From: Bradyrhizobium diazoefficiens
Lineage (GTDB): Bacteria; Pseudomonadota; Alphaproteobacteria; Rhizobiales; Xanthobacteraceae
Direction: 5' to 3'
Assembly: GCF_016616885.1 (NCBI RefSeq)
Contig: NZ_CP067102.1
Coordinates: 4,430,501 to 4,494,500, forward strand
DNA: 64,000 nt
Under the pieces are notes generated by a model, which was not told the DNA's origin, did no database searches, and saw only the letters and a program-made list of their open reading frames with translations. Made by a program: the position numbers and the translations under genes. Shown here piece after piece: positions 27,917-36,995 of this stretch (its first letter is position 1; each line of letters starts with the position of its first letter).

Positions 27917-28489
27917 ATGACCGAATTGCGCGCTGCGACCAGGCAATCCACGGCGAGGACCGGGATCATCGAGTTTGACGGCGCCAGAGGCACGGTGAGC
28001 ATTCCCTGCACCATCGCTGATGTCTCCGGCACCGGCGCGCGGCTGAAGCTCGATTGGTCGCTGGCGTTTCCGAAAGAGGCCACGCTGGTCTTTGCCGACG
28101 GCTTGCGGAAGACCTGCCGCGTGGCCTGGCAGAAGCGCCGGCTGCTCGGTGTCGCGTTCGCCGATGGCGTCGCGAGCGCGGACGAGCAGGCGCTTATGAT
28201 GACTGAGGAAGAACAGGCTCTGCACAGGCAGCACATCGGCGCCCGGGTCAAAGGCGCGCGCGAGACGCGTGGCTATACCGAGGCCCAGATTGCGAATCTC
28301 GTTGGTGTCTCGCCCGAGTTCGTCGCGCGCGCCGAAAACGGCGAGATCAGCATCCCGATCCACCAGCTCACCCACTTGGCCGATCTGCTGCTGGTCGATC
28401 TCGATTCGCTCGTTGCGGGGCCGGCGTCGATTGCAATGCCGCCGGCTGAGCCAGGCGTGCACGCCTCTACCGAGGCCCTCCTCCGTTAG
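27917..28489 (+). CDS. PilZ domain fused to a helix-turn-helix domain
   Basis: Protein of 190 residues with two domains. Residues 1-95 form a PilZ-like domain: an RxxxR motif (RAATR, residues 5-9), a D-x-S-x-x-G motif (DVSGTG), then VAWQKRRLLGVAF, the usual closing strand. Both motifs needed for cyclic-di-GMP binding appear intact. Residues about 108-165 form an XRE-type helix-turn-helix (RGYTEAQIANLVGVSPEFV, then RAENGEISIP). Together they suggest a cytoplasmic transcription regulator that senses cyclic-di-GMP; this is inference. No target operon is adjacent apart from the metNI and unknown secreted genes. Confidence 0.75.
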   Translation: MTELRAATRQSTARTGIIEFDGARGTVSIPCTIADVSGTGARLKLDWSLAFPKEATLVFADGLRKTCRVAWQKRRLLGVAFADGVASADEQALMMTEEEQALHRQHIGARVKGARETRGYTEAQIANLVGVSPEFVARAENGEISIPIHQLTHLADLLLVDLDSLVAGPASIAMPPAEPGVHASTEALLR

Positions 28490-28518
28490 CGGCGCGCCAG
28501 GCTGGCTGCCTGATTTTG

Positions 28519-29184
28519 TCAGCGGTGCCGCAGCCGGCGGTTGACCCGGCGCGCCAGATAATCGCCCGCGCTCTGGACGAGCTGCACCAGCGCGATTAGC
28601 ACGACCACGACGGCCAGCATCATCTCCGGCATGAAGCGCTGATAGCCATAGCGGATGCCGAGATCGCCGAGGCCGCCGCCTCCGACGGCGCCGACCATGG
28701 CGGAATAGCCGAGCAGGCTAACGACCGCGAGCGTCAGCGCCAGCAGCAGGCCGGGCAGTGCCTCGGGGATCAGCACCTTGAATACGATCTGGATCGGGGA
28801 AGCCCCGAACGAGGACGCGGTCTCGATCAGGCCGCCATCGACCTCACGGATCGCAGCTTCGACCAGGCGCGCGATGAAGGGCGCCGAGGCGATGGTCAGC
28901 GGCACGATCGCCGCGGTCGAGCCGATCGAGGTGCCGGCGATGAGCCGCGTAAAGGGGATGATGGCAACGACCAGGATGATGAAGGGCGTCGAGCGCGTCG
29001 CATTCACGACCATGCCGAGCGCGGCGTTGACGGCCGGTGCCGCGAACAGCTCGCCCTTCCGGCTGGTCGCCAGGAACACGCCGAGGGGCAGGCCGAAGAC
29101 GGTGCCAAGCGCCGCCGCGACCCCAACCATGAACAGGGTTTCACCGGTGGCCTGGATGATGAGATTGATGAGTTCAGGCGACAT
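28519..29184 (-). CDS. metI: Methionine-type ABC transporter permease (MetI)
   Basis: Inner-membrane permease of 221 residues with five or six helices. The family block is VGAVGGGGLGDLGIRYGYQR, and the ABC-contacting EAA loop is FGASPIQIVFKVLIPEALPG. Paired with the MetN ATPase it would import methionine or a related amino acid. Start at ATG 29184 overlaps the end of metN by 11 bases; a longer frame would overlap metN by 113 bases and is unlikely. Confidence 0.9.
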   Translation of the reverse strand: MSPELINLIIQATGETLFMVGVAAALGTVFGLPLGVFLATSRKGELFAAPAVNAALGMVVNATRSTPFIILVVAIIPFTRLIAGTSIGSTAAIVPLTIASAPFIARLVEAAIREVDGGLIETASSFGASPIQIVFKVLIPEALPGLLLALTLAVVSLLGYSAMVGAVGGGGLGDLGIRYGYQRFMPEMMLAVVVVLIALVQLVQSAGDYLARRVNRRLRHR

Positions 29185-30295
29185 AGCCGAGACGCTCCGC
29201 CGAGACTTGATATTGAGAGAGCCAGACCAGCGTGCGCGTCGCCGCGCCGTCGCCGCCGGGAATGCCGAGCACCAGCGATCCCACATGCTGGCCGCCGATC
29301 TCGTCGACGCGCGCCGAGAGCAGCGAGACGTCGAGGCCGAGCTCGCGGGCGAGCCGCGCGATCAGCGTGTCGCCGGCTCCAGCCCCGCACACTTGGACGC
29401 GGATCACGGCGTGGCTGCCCGGCTCCTGCACGATCCGGCTTGCCAGCGAGACCGGCAGGCTGTCGCCGGTGACCTCGGCCAGGAAGGACTGCGTGATCGG
29501 ATGCTTCGGGTGGGTGAAGATATCAGCGACGTGGCCGCTCTCGACGACATGGCCGGCATCTAACACGACGACTTCCTTGGCGAGCTGGCGCACCACGGAC
29601 ATTTCATGGGTGATCAGCACGATGGTCACCCCAAGCTCGCGGTTGATGTTGGCGAGCAGATCGAGGATGGCGCGCGTGGTCTGCGGATCGAGCGCCGACG
29701 TCGCTTCGTCCGACAGCAGCACGCTCGGCCGCGTCGCCAGCGCGCGGGCAATGCCGACGCGCTGCTTCTGGCCGCCGGAGAGCTCTGACGGATAGCGATC
29801 GTGCTTGTCGGCGATCCCGACCAGTTCAAGCAGCTCAGTCACGCGCGCGCGGATGTCGGCTTTTGACCAGCCGGCGATCTCCAGCGGCAGCGCGATGTTG
29901 TCGGCGGCGGTGCGCGACGACAGCAGGTTGAAGTGCTGGAAGATCATGCCGATCGAACGCTGCGCGAGCCGCAAGTCCCGTCCCGTGAGCGCCGAGATAT
30001 CCTTGCTATCGACGACGACGCGGCCCGTTGTGGGCTTCTCCAGCCCATTGATCAGCCGAACCAGGCTCGACTTGCCGGCGCCGGAGCGGCCGATCACGCC
30101 GGTGATCGAACCGCGCGCGATCGCGAAGTCGATACCTTCCAGCGCATTGACGCCGGGCTTGCCGCGATAGGCCGGATAGGTCTTCGAGATGTTCTCGAAG
30201 CGGACCATCGCCTCCGGCTCAGCCGCGGCGTCTCGGATCTCGACCGGCTCTCCGATCACCAGCGATGGGTGCGCATTCATGGCAGCGGCTTTCAT
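29174..30295 (-). CDS. metN: Methionine-type ABC transporter ATPase (MetN)
   Basis: ATPase of 373 residues. Walker A is GRSGAGKSS, the signature is LSGGQKQR and Walker B ends LLSDEATSALD. The C-terminal 85 or so residues look like the NIL domain that senses methionine and inhibits transport in MetN. A hairpin (30309-30333) stands 14 bases upstream of the start, with no recognised riboswitch. The binding protein MetQ is not in the window, so it must be encoded elsewhere. Confidence 0.9.
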   Translation of the reverse strand: MKAAAMNAHPSLVIGEPVEIRDAAAEPEAMVRFENISKTYPAYRGKPGVNALEGIDFAIARGSITGVIGRSGAGKSSLVRLINGLEKPTTGRVVVDSKDISALTGRDLRLAQRSIGMIFQHFNLLSSRTAADNIALPLEIAGWSKADIRARVTELLELVGIADKHDRYPSELSGGQKQRVGIARALATRPSVLLSDEATSALDPQTTRAILDLLANINRELGVTIVLITHEMSVVRQLAKEVVVLDAGHVVESGHVADIFTHPKHPITQSFLAEVTGDSLPVSLASRIVQEPGSHAVIRVQVCGAGAGDTLIARLARELGLDVSLLSARVDEIGGQHVGSLVLGIPGGDGAATRTLVWLSQYQVSAERLGYVA

Positions 30296-30308
30296 GCACG
30301 ATATTTAG

Positions 30309-30333
30309 CTCGTCCGCCCGGAAGGCGCACGAG
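30309..30333 (-). promoter_or_regulatory. Hairpin in the metN leader
   Basis: The sequence CTCGTCCGCC ... GGCGCACGAG forms a 10-base stem with one C-C mismatch and a five-base loop. It ends 14 bases before the metN start codon, close to where a ribosome would bind. It could modulate translation or be part of a short leader; it does not fit a SAM riboswitch consensus that I know. Confidence 0.35.
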
Positions 30334-30526
30334 AACCAGGCCGCTATCCAAGCGACGGGGTGGAACATTGGCAGGCGCTCAACGGCGACGCTGCACTGCA
30401 GCACACCATCGCCTTTTCCGGTCTTTCTTGCAATTTCAGATATTTGCGGGGAGTTGGGCGAAGTTTTCCCAATCCCCCGCGTCAGAAGAAAATTCGTCTG
30501 CCGAGGGTATCAGCCCGCCGCAGGGC

Positions 30527-32002
30527 TCACCGGACCATTGCCAACCAGGGCAGCACGATCAGCAGCAGGCCCGCGAAATAGAGCACTCCGAAGGTCAGAC
30601 CAAAGCCCCAGAACTGGCCCTTCCCGATATAGCCGCTGCCGTAATACATCGGCGCCGGTCCCGTGGCGTAAGGCGAGATCACACCCATCAGGCCGAGCGA
30701 ATACATGCAGAGCATCGCAAGCGTCGTCACCGGCAGATCGGGAATGCCGGAGCCGACCGCGAGCACGACAGGCAACACGGCCGCTGCGTGCGAGGTGATG
30801 CTCGAGAAGAAATAGTGGATCCAGAAGAACAGGGCGACCAGCAGGATCATCGCGGTCGACGGTGATAGCCCCGTGAGCGGCTTGGCGAATTCATTGGCGA
30901 ACCATTTGATGAAGCCGATCTCGTTCAGTCCCGAAGCCAGCGTCAACAGCGAGGTAAAATAGAAGAACACCTCCCAGGCGCTCTTCTCGCTGACGATGTC
31001 GGCAAACTCGATCACGCCGGTGACCAGCATCAGCGAGATCACGATAAAGACGACGGTCGTGGCATTGACGAAGTTCGAGCCCAACACCGGCACGTGGATG
31101 TCAGGGCTCGAGCCCGCGATCCACAGGAACATCGCCAGCACGATCAGCGCCAGCATGATCCACTCGTTGCGGGACATCGGGCCCATCTCCGCGAGCTCCT
31201 TGGCTGCCCATTCCGAGATCTCGGGGCTGCGCTTCACTTCGGGCCGGCAGATCGCGTAGCTGAGCAGCGGCACGATGATCATCAGCAACAGGCCGAGCGG
31301 GGCAAAGCCGATGAACCACTGGCCCCAGCTCACATCGACGCCGACCGTCTTCTTGGCGATCGCGAGCGCGGCTGCGTTTGGCGCCAGCGCGGTGAAGAAC
31401 AGCGAGCTCGTGATCGCCGTCGCCGCGAACGCGGTCCACATCACATAGGTGCCGATCTTGCCGGCGGTCGCCCCCGGCTCGGAGCCGTAGATGCGCGGGA
31501 TGTTGCTGATGATGGGATAGACGATGCCGCCGCTGCGCGCCGTGTTGGACGGCGTCGCCGGCGCGAGCAGGAAGTCGGACATCGCGACCGCATAGCCGAG
31601 GCCGAGCGTGTTGGTGCCGAGGCGCCGCACCAGCACCAGCGCGATGCGCCGGCCGAGCTGGCTCTTGCGATAGCCGATCGAGAACACGAAGGCGCCGACG
31701 ATCAGCCACACCGTGCTCTCGGCGAAGCCCGCCAGCATCCAGCGCAGCGATTTGTTGGGATCGGCATCGATATAGCCGCCGACGCCCGCGACTGTCAGTC
31801 CGATCAGGCCGACCGCGCCGACCGGCATCGATTCCAGGATCAGCCCGGTGATGACGGCCGCGAACACGGCAAAATAGTGCCACTGATTGACGTTGAGACC
31901 TGCCGGCACCGGCCACAGATAGATCGCGAGCCATACCACCAGCGGCGCGATCAGTTTCCAGCGAAAGCCTTTCGCCTCAGGTGCCTGCGAACTGGCGGTC
32001 AT
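30527..32002 (-). CDS. DASS family anion/dicarboxylate transporter
   Basis: Membrane protein of 491 residues with about 12 hydrophobic segments, a member of the divalent anion:sodium symporter group (SLC13/CitT-TtdT-like). The signature pair SDFLLAPATPSNTARSGGI and the late YFTSLLTLASGLNE with ISPYATGPAPMYYGSGYI match the two substrate-binding SNT-like motifs of this group. It would move di- or tricarboxylates, possibly by exchange. Between metN and the crotonase gene, without tight spacing to either; substrate unknown. Confidence 0.88.
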   Translation of the reverse strand: MTASSQAPEAKGFRWKLIAPLVVWLAIYLWPVPAGLNVNQWHYFAVFAAVITGLILESMPVGAVGLIGLTVAGVGGYIDADPNKSLRWMLAGFAESTVWLIVGAFVFSIGYRKSQLGRRIALVLVRRLGTNTLGLGYAVAMSDFLLAPATPSNTARSGGIVYPIISNIPRIYGSEPGATAGKIGTYVMWTAFAATAITSSLFFTALAPNAAALAIAKKTVGVDVSWGQWFIGFAPLGLLLMIIVPLLSYAICRPEVKRSPEISEWAAKELAEMGPMSRNEWIMLALIVLAMFLWIAGSSPDIHVPVLGSNFVNATTVVFIVISLMLVTGVIEFADIVSEKSAWEVFFYFTSLLTLASGLNEIGFIKWFANEFAKPLTGLSPSTAMILLVALFFWIHYFFSSITSHAAAVLPVVLAVGSGIPDLPVTTLAMLCMYSLGLMGVISPYATGPAPMYYGSGYIGKGQFWGFGLTFGVLYFAGLLLIVLPWLAMVR

Positions 32003-32109
32003 GCGCCCGCCCCCTCAATTGTCTTCGTGTCGTGCGGCCCGTTGGCCGGGCCATTCTGTCCCCGCGCGGCGTATACGGATTGTCTGTGGCTTGATCAATG
32101 GGCCGGAAT

Positions 32110-32916
32110 CTACCGTCCCCGGAACCGTGGCTTGCGACGGCCCAGGAACGCCTCGACGCCCTCCTTGTGGTCTTCGCTGAGGCTCGCCAGGGCGTACTGG
32201 TCGACATCCATGTGGCTGGCGAGATCGTCCAGCGCGTGCGCGAGCCGGTTGACGGTCAGCTTGGTCATGGCGACCGAGAGCGGCGGCTGCGCGGCCACCT
32301 TGCGGGCCAACTCCATGGCGGCATCGAAGGCATAGCCGGGGCCAACGACCTGCTCGACCAGGCCCCATTGATAGGCCTCATCAGCGGAGATGCGCTCGTC
32401 GGCCAGGATCACCGCCTGCTTGGTGCGGGCAGGTCCGATCAGATGCAGCATGCGCGGGATGCTCTGCCAGCTCATGTTCATGCCAAGGCCGATCTCGGGC
32501 ACGCGCAGATGCGCGTCGCTGCCCATCACGCGGAAGTCGAGCGCGACCGCCAGCGCGACGCCGCCGCCGATGCAAAAGCCCTCGATCGCCGCGATCGTGA
32601 TCTGCTCCATCTCCTGCCAGGCGCGCGTCAGGCGCGGCCCGAGCTTGAGATGCCGTCGCAGCGCGCCGAGATCCATCTCCTCGCGCGAGCGCCCTTCGGC
32701 ATCCTTCAAATCGAACCCTGCGCTGAACGCGCCCGAATTGCCTGTGAGCACCACGACTGATGTCGCTGCATCGTCCTCGAAGCTGCGTGCGGCTGCGGTG
32801 AGCTGGCGCAGCGCCTCCGGCGACAATGCGTTGATGCCGTCATGACGGTCGAACCGCACCACCGCGATCCGCCCCTCGGGCCCAAGGCCCTTCTCGATCT
32901 TGACGAAGTCTTTCAT
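32110..32916 (-). CDS. Enoyl-CoA hydratase/isomerase family protein
   Basis: Crotonase-fold enzyme of 268 residues. The oxyanion region is FCIGGGVALAVALDFR and the second catalytic-type acid is in RVPEIGLGMN. In mitochondrial hydratase two glutamates act; the one equivalent to Glu144 is replaced here by Ala (GGGVALAV), whereas the other is kept, so plain hydratase activity is doubtful. A ribosome site (GGAGACG) precedes ATG 32916. The nitrile hydratase operon is divergent upstream. Confidence 0.85.
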   Translation of the reverse strand: MKDFVKIEKGLGPEGRIAVVRFDRHDGINALSPEALRQLTAAARSFEDDAATSVVVLTGNSGAFSAGFDLKDAEGRSREEMDLGALRRHLKLGPRLTRAWQEMEQITIAAIEGFCIGGGVALAVALDFRVMGSDAHLRVPEIGLGMNMSWQSIPRMLHLIGPARTKQAVILADERISADEAYQWGLVEQVVGPGYAFDAAMELARKVAAQPPLSVAMTKLTVNRLAHALDDLASHMDVDQYALASLSEDHKEGVEAFLGRRKPRFRGR

Positions 32917-33039
32917 GGGGCGTCTCCAAAGCTGATTTTCGCCCGAGCGTAGCGCACAAACGGCGTCACGAATACGTGGCTGAATTGCGCTGCAACGAAG
33001 GCTCGACAGGACAGGACCATGCGCTTAATCTTTCGCGCC

Positions 33040-33675
33040 ATGAGCCACGATCACGACCACCATCATCACCACGACCACGATCATTCGGAATTGTCGGAGA
33101 CTGAGCTGCGCGTGCGCGCGCTCGAGACGATTCTGACCGAAAAAGGTTACGTCGAGCCGGCCGCGCTCGACGCCATTATCCAGGCCTACGAGACCAAGAT
33201 CGGCCCGCATAACGGCGCGCGGGTCGTTGCCAAGGCCTGGACCGATCCAGCGTTCAAGACGGCGCTGCTGGAGGACGGCAGCAAGGCCATCGGCACGCTC
33301 GGCCATGTCAGCCGCGTCGGCGACCATCTCGTCGTGGTCGAGAATACGCCGCAACGACACAACATGATCGTGTGCACGCTGTGCTCCTGCTACCCCTGGG
33401 AAATGCTCGGCCTGCCGCCGGTCTGGTACAAGGCCTCGCCCTACCGCTCTCGCGCGGTCAAGGACCCACGCGGCGTGCTCGCTGATTTCGACGTGACGCT
33501 GCCGAAGGACGTGGAAATCCGGGTCTGGGATTCCACCGCAGAGACACGCTTCCTGGTGCTGCCGATGCGCCCTGCAGGCACCGAAGGCTGGAGCGAGGAG
33601 CAGCTTGCCGACCTGGTCACGCGCGATTCCATGATCGGCACTGGCTTTCCGAGGACGCCCGGAGCCCCGTCGTGA
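33040..33675 (+). CDS. nthA: Nitrile hydratase alpha subunit, cobalt type
   Basis: Catalytic subunit of 211 residues that converts nitriles to amides. The metal site is [10 protein letters not shown] (Cys112, Cys115, Cys117). Thr after the first Cys and Tyr after the third are the marks of the cobalt, not the iron, class. The N-terminus is strikingly His/Asp-rich ([13 protein letters not shown], residues 3-15), which may bind metal. The start at ATG 33040 puts this tract at the N-terminus; a frame from 33019 adds seven residues. nthB begins by a four-base overlap, followed by the accessory gene, an alpha-beta-activator order known for cobalt enzymes of Pseudomonas. No amidase is adjacent. Confidence 0.93.
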   Translation: MSHDHDHHHHHDHDHSELSETELRVRALETILTEKGYVEPAALDAIIQAYETKIGPHNGARVVAKAWTDPAFKTALLEDGSKAIGTLGHVSRVGDHLVVVENTPQRHNMIVCTLCSCYPWEMLGLPPVWYKASPYRSRAVKDPRGVLADFDVTLPKDVEIRVWDSTAETRFLVLPMRPAGTEGWSEEQLADLVTRDSMIGTGFPRTPGAPS

Positions 33676-34331
33676 ACGGCGTCCACGACATGGGCGGCAT
33701 GGACGGGTTCGGCAAGGTCGAGCCCGAGCCGAACGAGCCGATGTTCCACGAGGCGTGGGAGTCCCGCGTGCTGGCCATGGTGCGCGCGATGGGCGCGGCC
33801 GGCGCGTTCAACATCGACACCTCGCGCTTCTATCGCGAGACGCTGCCGCCGCATGTCTACCTCTCCAGCTCCTACTACAACAAGTGGTTCCTCGGTCTCG
33901 AGGAGATGCTGATCGAGAAGGGCTACCTGACCCGCGAGGAAGTCGCGGCCGGCCATGCAATGCAGCCCGGCAAGGCGCTGAAGCACGGCAAGTTCGATCT
34001 CGCCAACGTCGAGCGCATCATGGTGCGCGGCAAGTTCGCCCGGCCAGCAGCTGCGCCCGCCAAATTCAGTATCGGCGATCGCGTGCGTGCGAAAAACATC
34101 CATCCGATCGCGCACACGCGATTGCCGCGCTATGTGCGCGGCCATGTCGGCGTGGTCGAGCTCAACCACGGCTGCCACGTGTTTCCGGATTCGGCGGCGA
34201 TGGAGCTCGGCGAGAACCCGCAATGGCTCTACACGGTCGTGTTCGAAGGCCGCGATCTCTGGGGCGCAGATGGTGATCCGACGCTGAAGGTGTCGATCGA
34301 CGCGTTCGAGCCGTATCTGGACCCGGTGTGA
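33672..34331 (+). CDS. nthB: Nitrile hydratase beta subunit
   Basis: Partner of the alpha subunit, 219 residues. The N-terminal [18 protein letters not shown] is the family hallmark, and the C-terminal SH3-like half starts at [19 protein letters not shown]. Start is GTG at 33672 overlapping the nthA stop. The stop overlaps the accessory gene start by one base (TGATG). Confidence 0.95.
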   Translation: MNGVHDMGGMDGFGKVEPEPNEPMFHEAWESRVLAMVRAMGAAGAFNIDTSRFYRETLPPHVYLSSSYYNKWFLGLEEMLIEKGYLTREEVAAGHAMQPGKALKHGKFDLANVERIMVRGKFARPAAAPAKFSIGDRVRAKNIHPIAHTRLPRYVRGHVGVVELNHGCHVFPDSAAMELGENPQWLYTVVFEGRDLWGADGDPTLKVSIDAFEPYLDPV

Positions 34332-34708
34332 TGAGCAGCGATGCTGCTGCCGCCGCGACGGCAGCCGTTCCGAGCATTCCGCGCGATGACGACGGCCCGG
34401 TGTTTCGTGCGCCCTGGGAGGCGCACGCCTTCGCGATGGCGCTGACGCTGCATGACCGCGGCGTATTCACCTGGCCGGAATGGGCCGCAGCCCTCGCGGA
34501 CGAGATCAAGCGCGCGCAGGCCGCCGGCGATCCTGACACCGGCGAGACCTACTATCTGCACTGGCTCGCCACGCTTGAGGGCCTCGTCGCACGCAAGGGC
34601 GTCGCGTCGATGGACACGCTGCATCGCTATCGCGACGCCTGGGACCACGCGGCGGACCGCACGCCGCACGGCAAGCCGATCGAGCTGCGGCCGGAGGATT
34701 TTGGGTAG
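34331..34708 (+). CDS. Nitrile hydratase accessory/activator protein
   Basis: Protein of 125 residues similar to the cobalt-type nitrile hydratase activators (P14K-like). Family features: VFRAPWEAHAFAMALTLHDR, FTWPEWAAALADEI and a C-terminal YYLHWLATLEGLVARKG. The family helps insert cobalt into the alpha subunit and resembles the beta N-terminal half. Start ATG 34331 rather than the preceding GTG, because TGATG coupling with nthB fits. Last gene of the nth operon; a palindromic repeat follows. Confidence 0.85.
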   Translation: MSSDAAAAATAAVPSIPRDDDGPVFRAPWEAHAFAMALTLHDRGVFTWPEWAAALADEIKRAQAAGDPDTGETYYLHWLATLEGLVARKGVASMDTLHRYRDAWDHAADRTPHGKPIELRPEDFG

Positions 34709-34720
34709 CTCGCGCTCCAC

Positions 34721-34809
34721 CCGTCATTGCGAGCGAAGCGAAGCAATCCAGAATCTTTCCGCAGCGGCAGTCTGGATTGCTTCGTCGCAAGAGCTCCTCG
34801 CAATGACGG
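34721..34809. repeat. Dispersed palindromic repeat, copy A
   Basis: An 89-base unit opens with CCGTCATTGCGAGCGAAGCG and closes with its near-inverse CGCAATGACGG, with AAGCAATCCAGA ... TCTGGATTGCTT as inner arms. It can fold into a long hairpin. It lies between the convergent nth accessory gene and queC, where it may act as a two-way terminator. A second, more diverged copy is at 54874-54960. I recall this family as widespread in Bradyrhizobium and related genomes. Confidence 0.8.
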
Positions 34810-34814
34810 TGGAG

Positions 34815-35528
34815 CTACCTCCCCGCTACAAACTCCCGCCACCCCTTCGCCCGCAAACTGCACGCCGGGCACTCCCCGCACCCATAACCCCAATCGTGCT
34901 GCGCGCCACGCTCGCCGAGATAACACGTGTGCGACTGCTCGCGGATGAGATCGACCAGCCCCGCGCCGCCGAGATCGTGCGCCAGTTTCCACGTCGCCGC
35001 CTTGTCGATCCACATCAGCGGCGTGTGCAGCTCGAACTTGCGGGCCATGCCGAGCGAGAGCGCGGCCTGCATCGCGCGAATGGTGTCGTCGCGGCAATCG
35101 GGATAGCCGGAATAGTCGGTCTCGCACATGCCGCCGACGATGTGGGTGATGCCGCGCCGGTAGGCCAGCGCCGCGGCGAAGGTCAGAAACACCAGATTGC
35201 GGCCTGGCACGAACGTGTTGGGCAGGCCGTCAGCACCCATCTCGATCGCCACATCGCGCGTAAGCGCGGTCTCGGACACGGCGGCCAGCGTCGGGATCGA
35301 CAGTGTATGGCTCTCGCCGAGCTTTGCGGCCCAATCGGCGCGCAAGCCCTTGATGCCCTCGAACAGCCGGTCGCGGCAGTCGAGCTCGACGGCGTGGCGC
35401 TGGCCGTACGCGAAGCCAAGCGTCTCCACGCGCGCGAAGTGGCTCAGCGCCCAGGCGAGGCAGGTGGTGGAATCCTGGCCGCCGGAGAACAGCACCAGCG
35501 CGGTTTGTGATGAAAATGCGTCACTCAT
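34815..35528 (-). CDS. queC: 7-cyano-7-deazaguanine synthase
   Basis: Makes preQ0 from carboxy-deazaguanine, ATP and ammonia in queuosine synthesis. The 237 residues have the PP-loop [12 protein letters not shown] at the N-terminus, the [10 protein letters not shown] block, the [13 protein letters not shown] block and the zinc cysteines near the end (HTCYLGE, then [10 protein letters not shown]). Start at 35528 gives MSDAFSSQ before the PP-loop; the frame is open far upstream only as a shadow of mazG. Shares a divergent intergenic region with mazG. Confidence 0.93.
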   Translation of the reverse strand: MSDAFSSQTALVLFSGGQDSTTCLAWALSHFARVETLGFAYGQRHAVELDCRDRLFEGIKGLRADWAAKLGESHTLSIPTLAAVSETALTRDVAIEMGADGLPNTFVPGRNLVFLTFAAALAYRRGITHIVGGMCETDYSGYPDCRDDTIRAMQAALSLGMARKFELHTPLMWIDKAATWKLAHDLGGAGLVDLIREQSHTCYLGERGAQHDWGYGCGECPACSLRAKGWREFVAGR

Positions 35529-35654
35529 GGCCTGCGCTTTAGCACTGCCGAGCAGGTCCGCCAATCGGTGGAAATCGGTCTGTTCCGCATGCCGCCGCTG
35601 GGAACGGCGGCCCGCTTTTGGCATAAGGTTTTGGACCCAGGAGACTGCCCCGCA

Positions 35655-36473
35655 ATGACCCCTTCCCGCGACATTTCCCGCCTGATCGAGATCATGGCGG
35701 CGCTGCGCACGCCGGTGACTGGCTGCCCCTGGGACCTCGAGCAGAATTTCGCGACCATCGCGCCCTACACGATCGAGGAAGCCTACGAGGTGGTCGACGC
35801 CATCGACCGCGGCGATCTCGATGACCTGCGCGAGGAGCTCGGCGACCTCCTGCTGCAGGTGGTGTTCCACGCCCAGATGGCATCGGAGCAGAACGCGTTT
35901 GCGTTCGGCGACGTCGTCGAGGCCATCACGCGAAAAATCATCCGGCGCCATCCCCACGTCTTCGCCGACAAAGACGGCAATCTCGCCTCCTCCCACGTCA
36001 AGGAAGTCTGGGACCGCATCAAGGCCGAGGAGAAAGCCGAGCGCGCCGCGCACCGGCCGCCGGAGGCGACGCCGCCGCACAAATCGCTGCTGGCGGGCGT
36101 CAAGTCCGGCCAGCCCGCGCTGGCCCGCGCCATGGAGCTTCAGCGAAGGGCCTCCACCGTCGGCTTCGACTGGAACGACCCGCGCGCGGTGCTGCAAAAG
36201 ATTCGCGAGGAAGCCGACGAGATCGAGGCTGCGCTGGATCGCAACGACAAACAGGAGATCGCGGAAGAGACCGGCGATCTGATGTTCGCCCTCGTCAACC
36301 TCGCCCGCCACGTCGACGCCGATCCGGAAGCCGCACTGCGCGCGACCAACGCGAAGTTCGAGCGGCGCTTTGCCTATATCGAGCGGGCGCTGGAGGCGCG
36401 GGGACGGACGCTGGAGCAGGCCTCGCTCGCGGAGATGGACGCATTGTGGAATGCGGCGAAGACCGCTACCTGA
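35655..36473 (+). CDS. mazG: Nucleoside triphosphate pyrophosphohydrolase
   Basis: Cleans NTP pools by hydrolysis to NMP and pyrophosphate. The 272 residues hold two MazG helical domains: the first is [10 protein letters not shown] ... [10 protein letters not shown] ... [18 protein letters not shown], the second is [17 protein letters not shown] with [12 protein letters not shown]. The EExxE and ExxD metal motifs are present in both. Start ATG 35655 precedes the conserved block; upstream readings are not coding. Confidence 0.93.
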   Translation: MTPSRDISRLIEIMAALRTPVTGCPWDLEQNFATIAPYTIEEAYEVVDAIDRGDLDDLREELGDLLLQVVFHAQMASEQNAFAFGDVVEAITRKIIRRHPHVFADKDGNLASSHVKEVWDRIKAEEKAERAAHRPPEATPPHKSLLAGVKSGQPALARAMELQRRASTVGFDWNDPRAVLQKIREEADEIEAALDRNDKQEIAEETGDLMFALVNLARHVDADPEAALRATNAKFERRFAYIERALEARGRTLEQASLAEMDALWNAAKTAT

Positions 36474-36487
36474 TACGAGGGCACGCA

Positions 36488-36946
36488 ATGGACTTCAGGC
36501 AGGACGATCCAACGGCACCGTATGTCGCCGACTTGTTGGCGCATCATCTGGAAGAGCTGCGCAGTGTCATGGGCGAACACGCGCAGGCACTCGATGCGAG
36601 CGGCCTTTCAGCTGCGTCCGTGACGTTCTGGACCGCCTGGCACAACGATGAGCTGGCCGGCTTCGGGGCCTTGAAGCAGCTGGATGAGACGCATGGTGAA
36701 GTAAAGTCAATGCGCGCCGCGCCCACGGCGCGGCGGACCGGAGCCGGGCGCGCCATTCTGAACCACATCATTGCTGAAGGCCGCAAGCGAGGTTATGCGC
36801 GTCTCAGCCTGGAGACCGGGACTGCGCCGCTGCACGTCCCTGCCGTTACGCTCTACCGCAGCGTCGGCTTCGTTTCCTGCGCACCGTTCGCGGACTATCA
36901 GGCGAGCCCGCACAACCAGTTTCTGAGCCTCGACCTGTTGAGGTGA
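36488..36946 (+). CDS. GNAT family N-acetyltransferase
   Basis: Acetyl-CoA-dependent acyltransferase of 152 residues. The A motif is [18 protein letters not shown] (R-x-x-G-x-G/A) with the following LSLETGTAP and a late [12 protein letters not shown], the pattern of the PhnO/YsnE group. Substrate unknown. Start ATG 36488, 14 bases after the mazG stop, so it may be co-transcribed. Converges with hflX. Confidence 0.85.
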   Translation: MDFRQDDPTAPYVADLLAHHLEELRSVMGEHAQALDASGLSAASVTFWTAWHNDELAGFGALKQLDETHGEVKSMRAAPTARRTGAGRAILNHIIAEGRKRGYARLSLETGTAPLHVPAVTLYRSVGFVSCAPFADYQASPHNQFLSLDLLR

Positions 36947-36995
36947 TTTGCCCGGTGCGTTGCCCAAGCGCAGCGCAATCTCCGGGATACGAGGA

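Noticed and set aside
30309..30333. SAM riboswitch upstream of metN
   Set aside because: Only one short hairpin; no conserved SAM-I, SAM-II or SAM-IV core was found.
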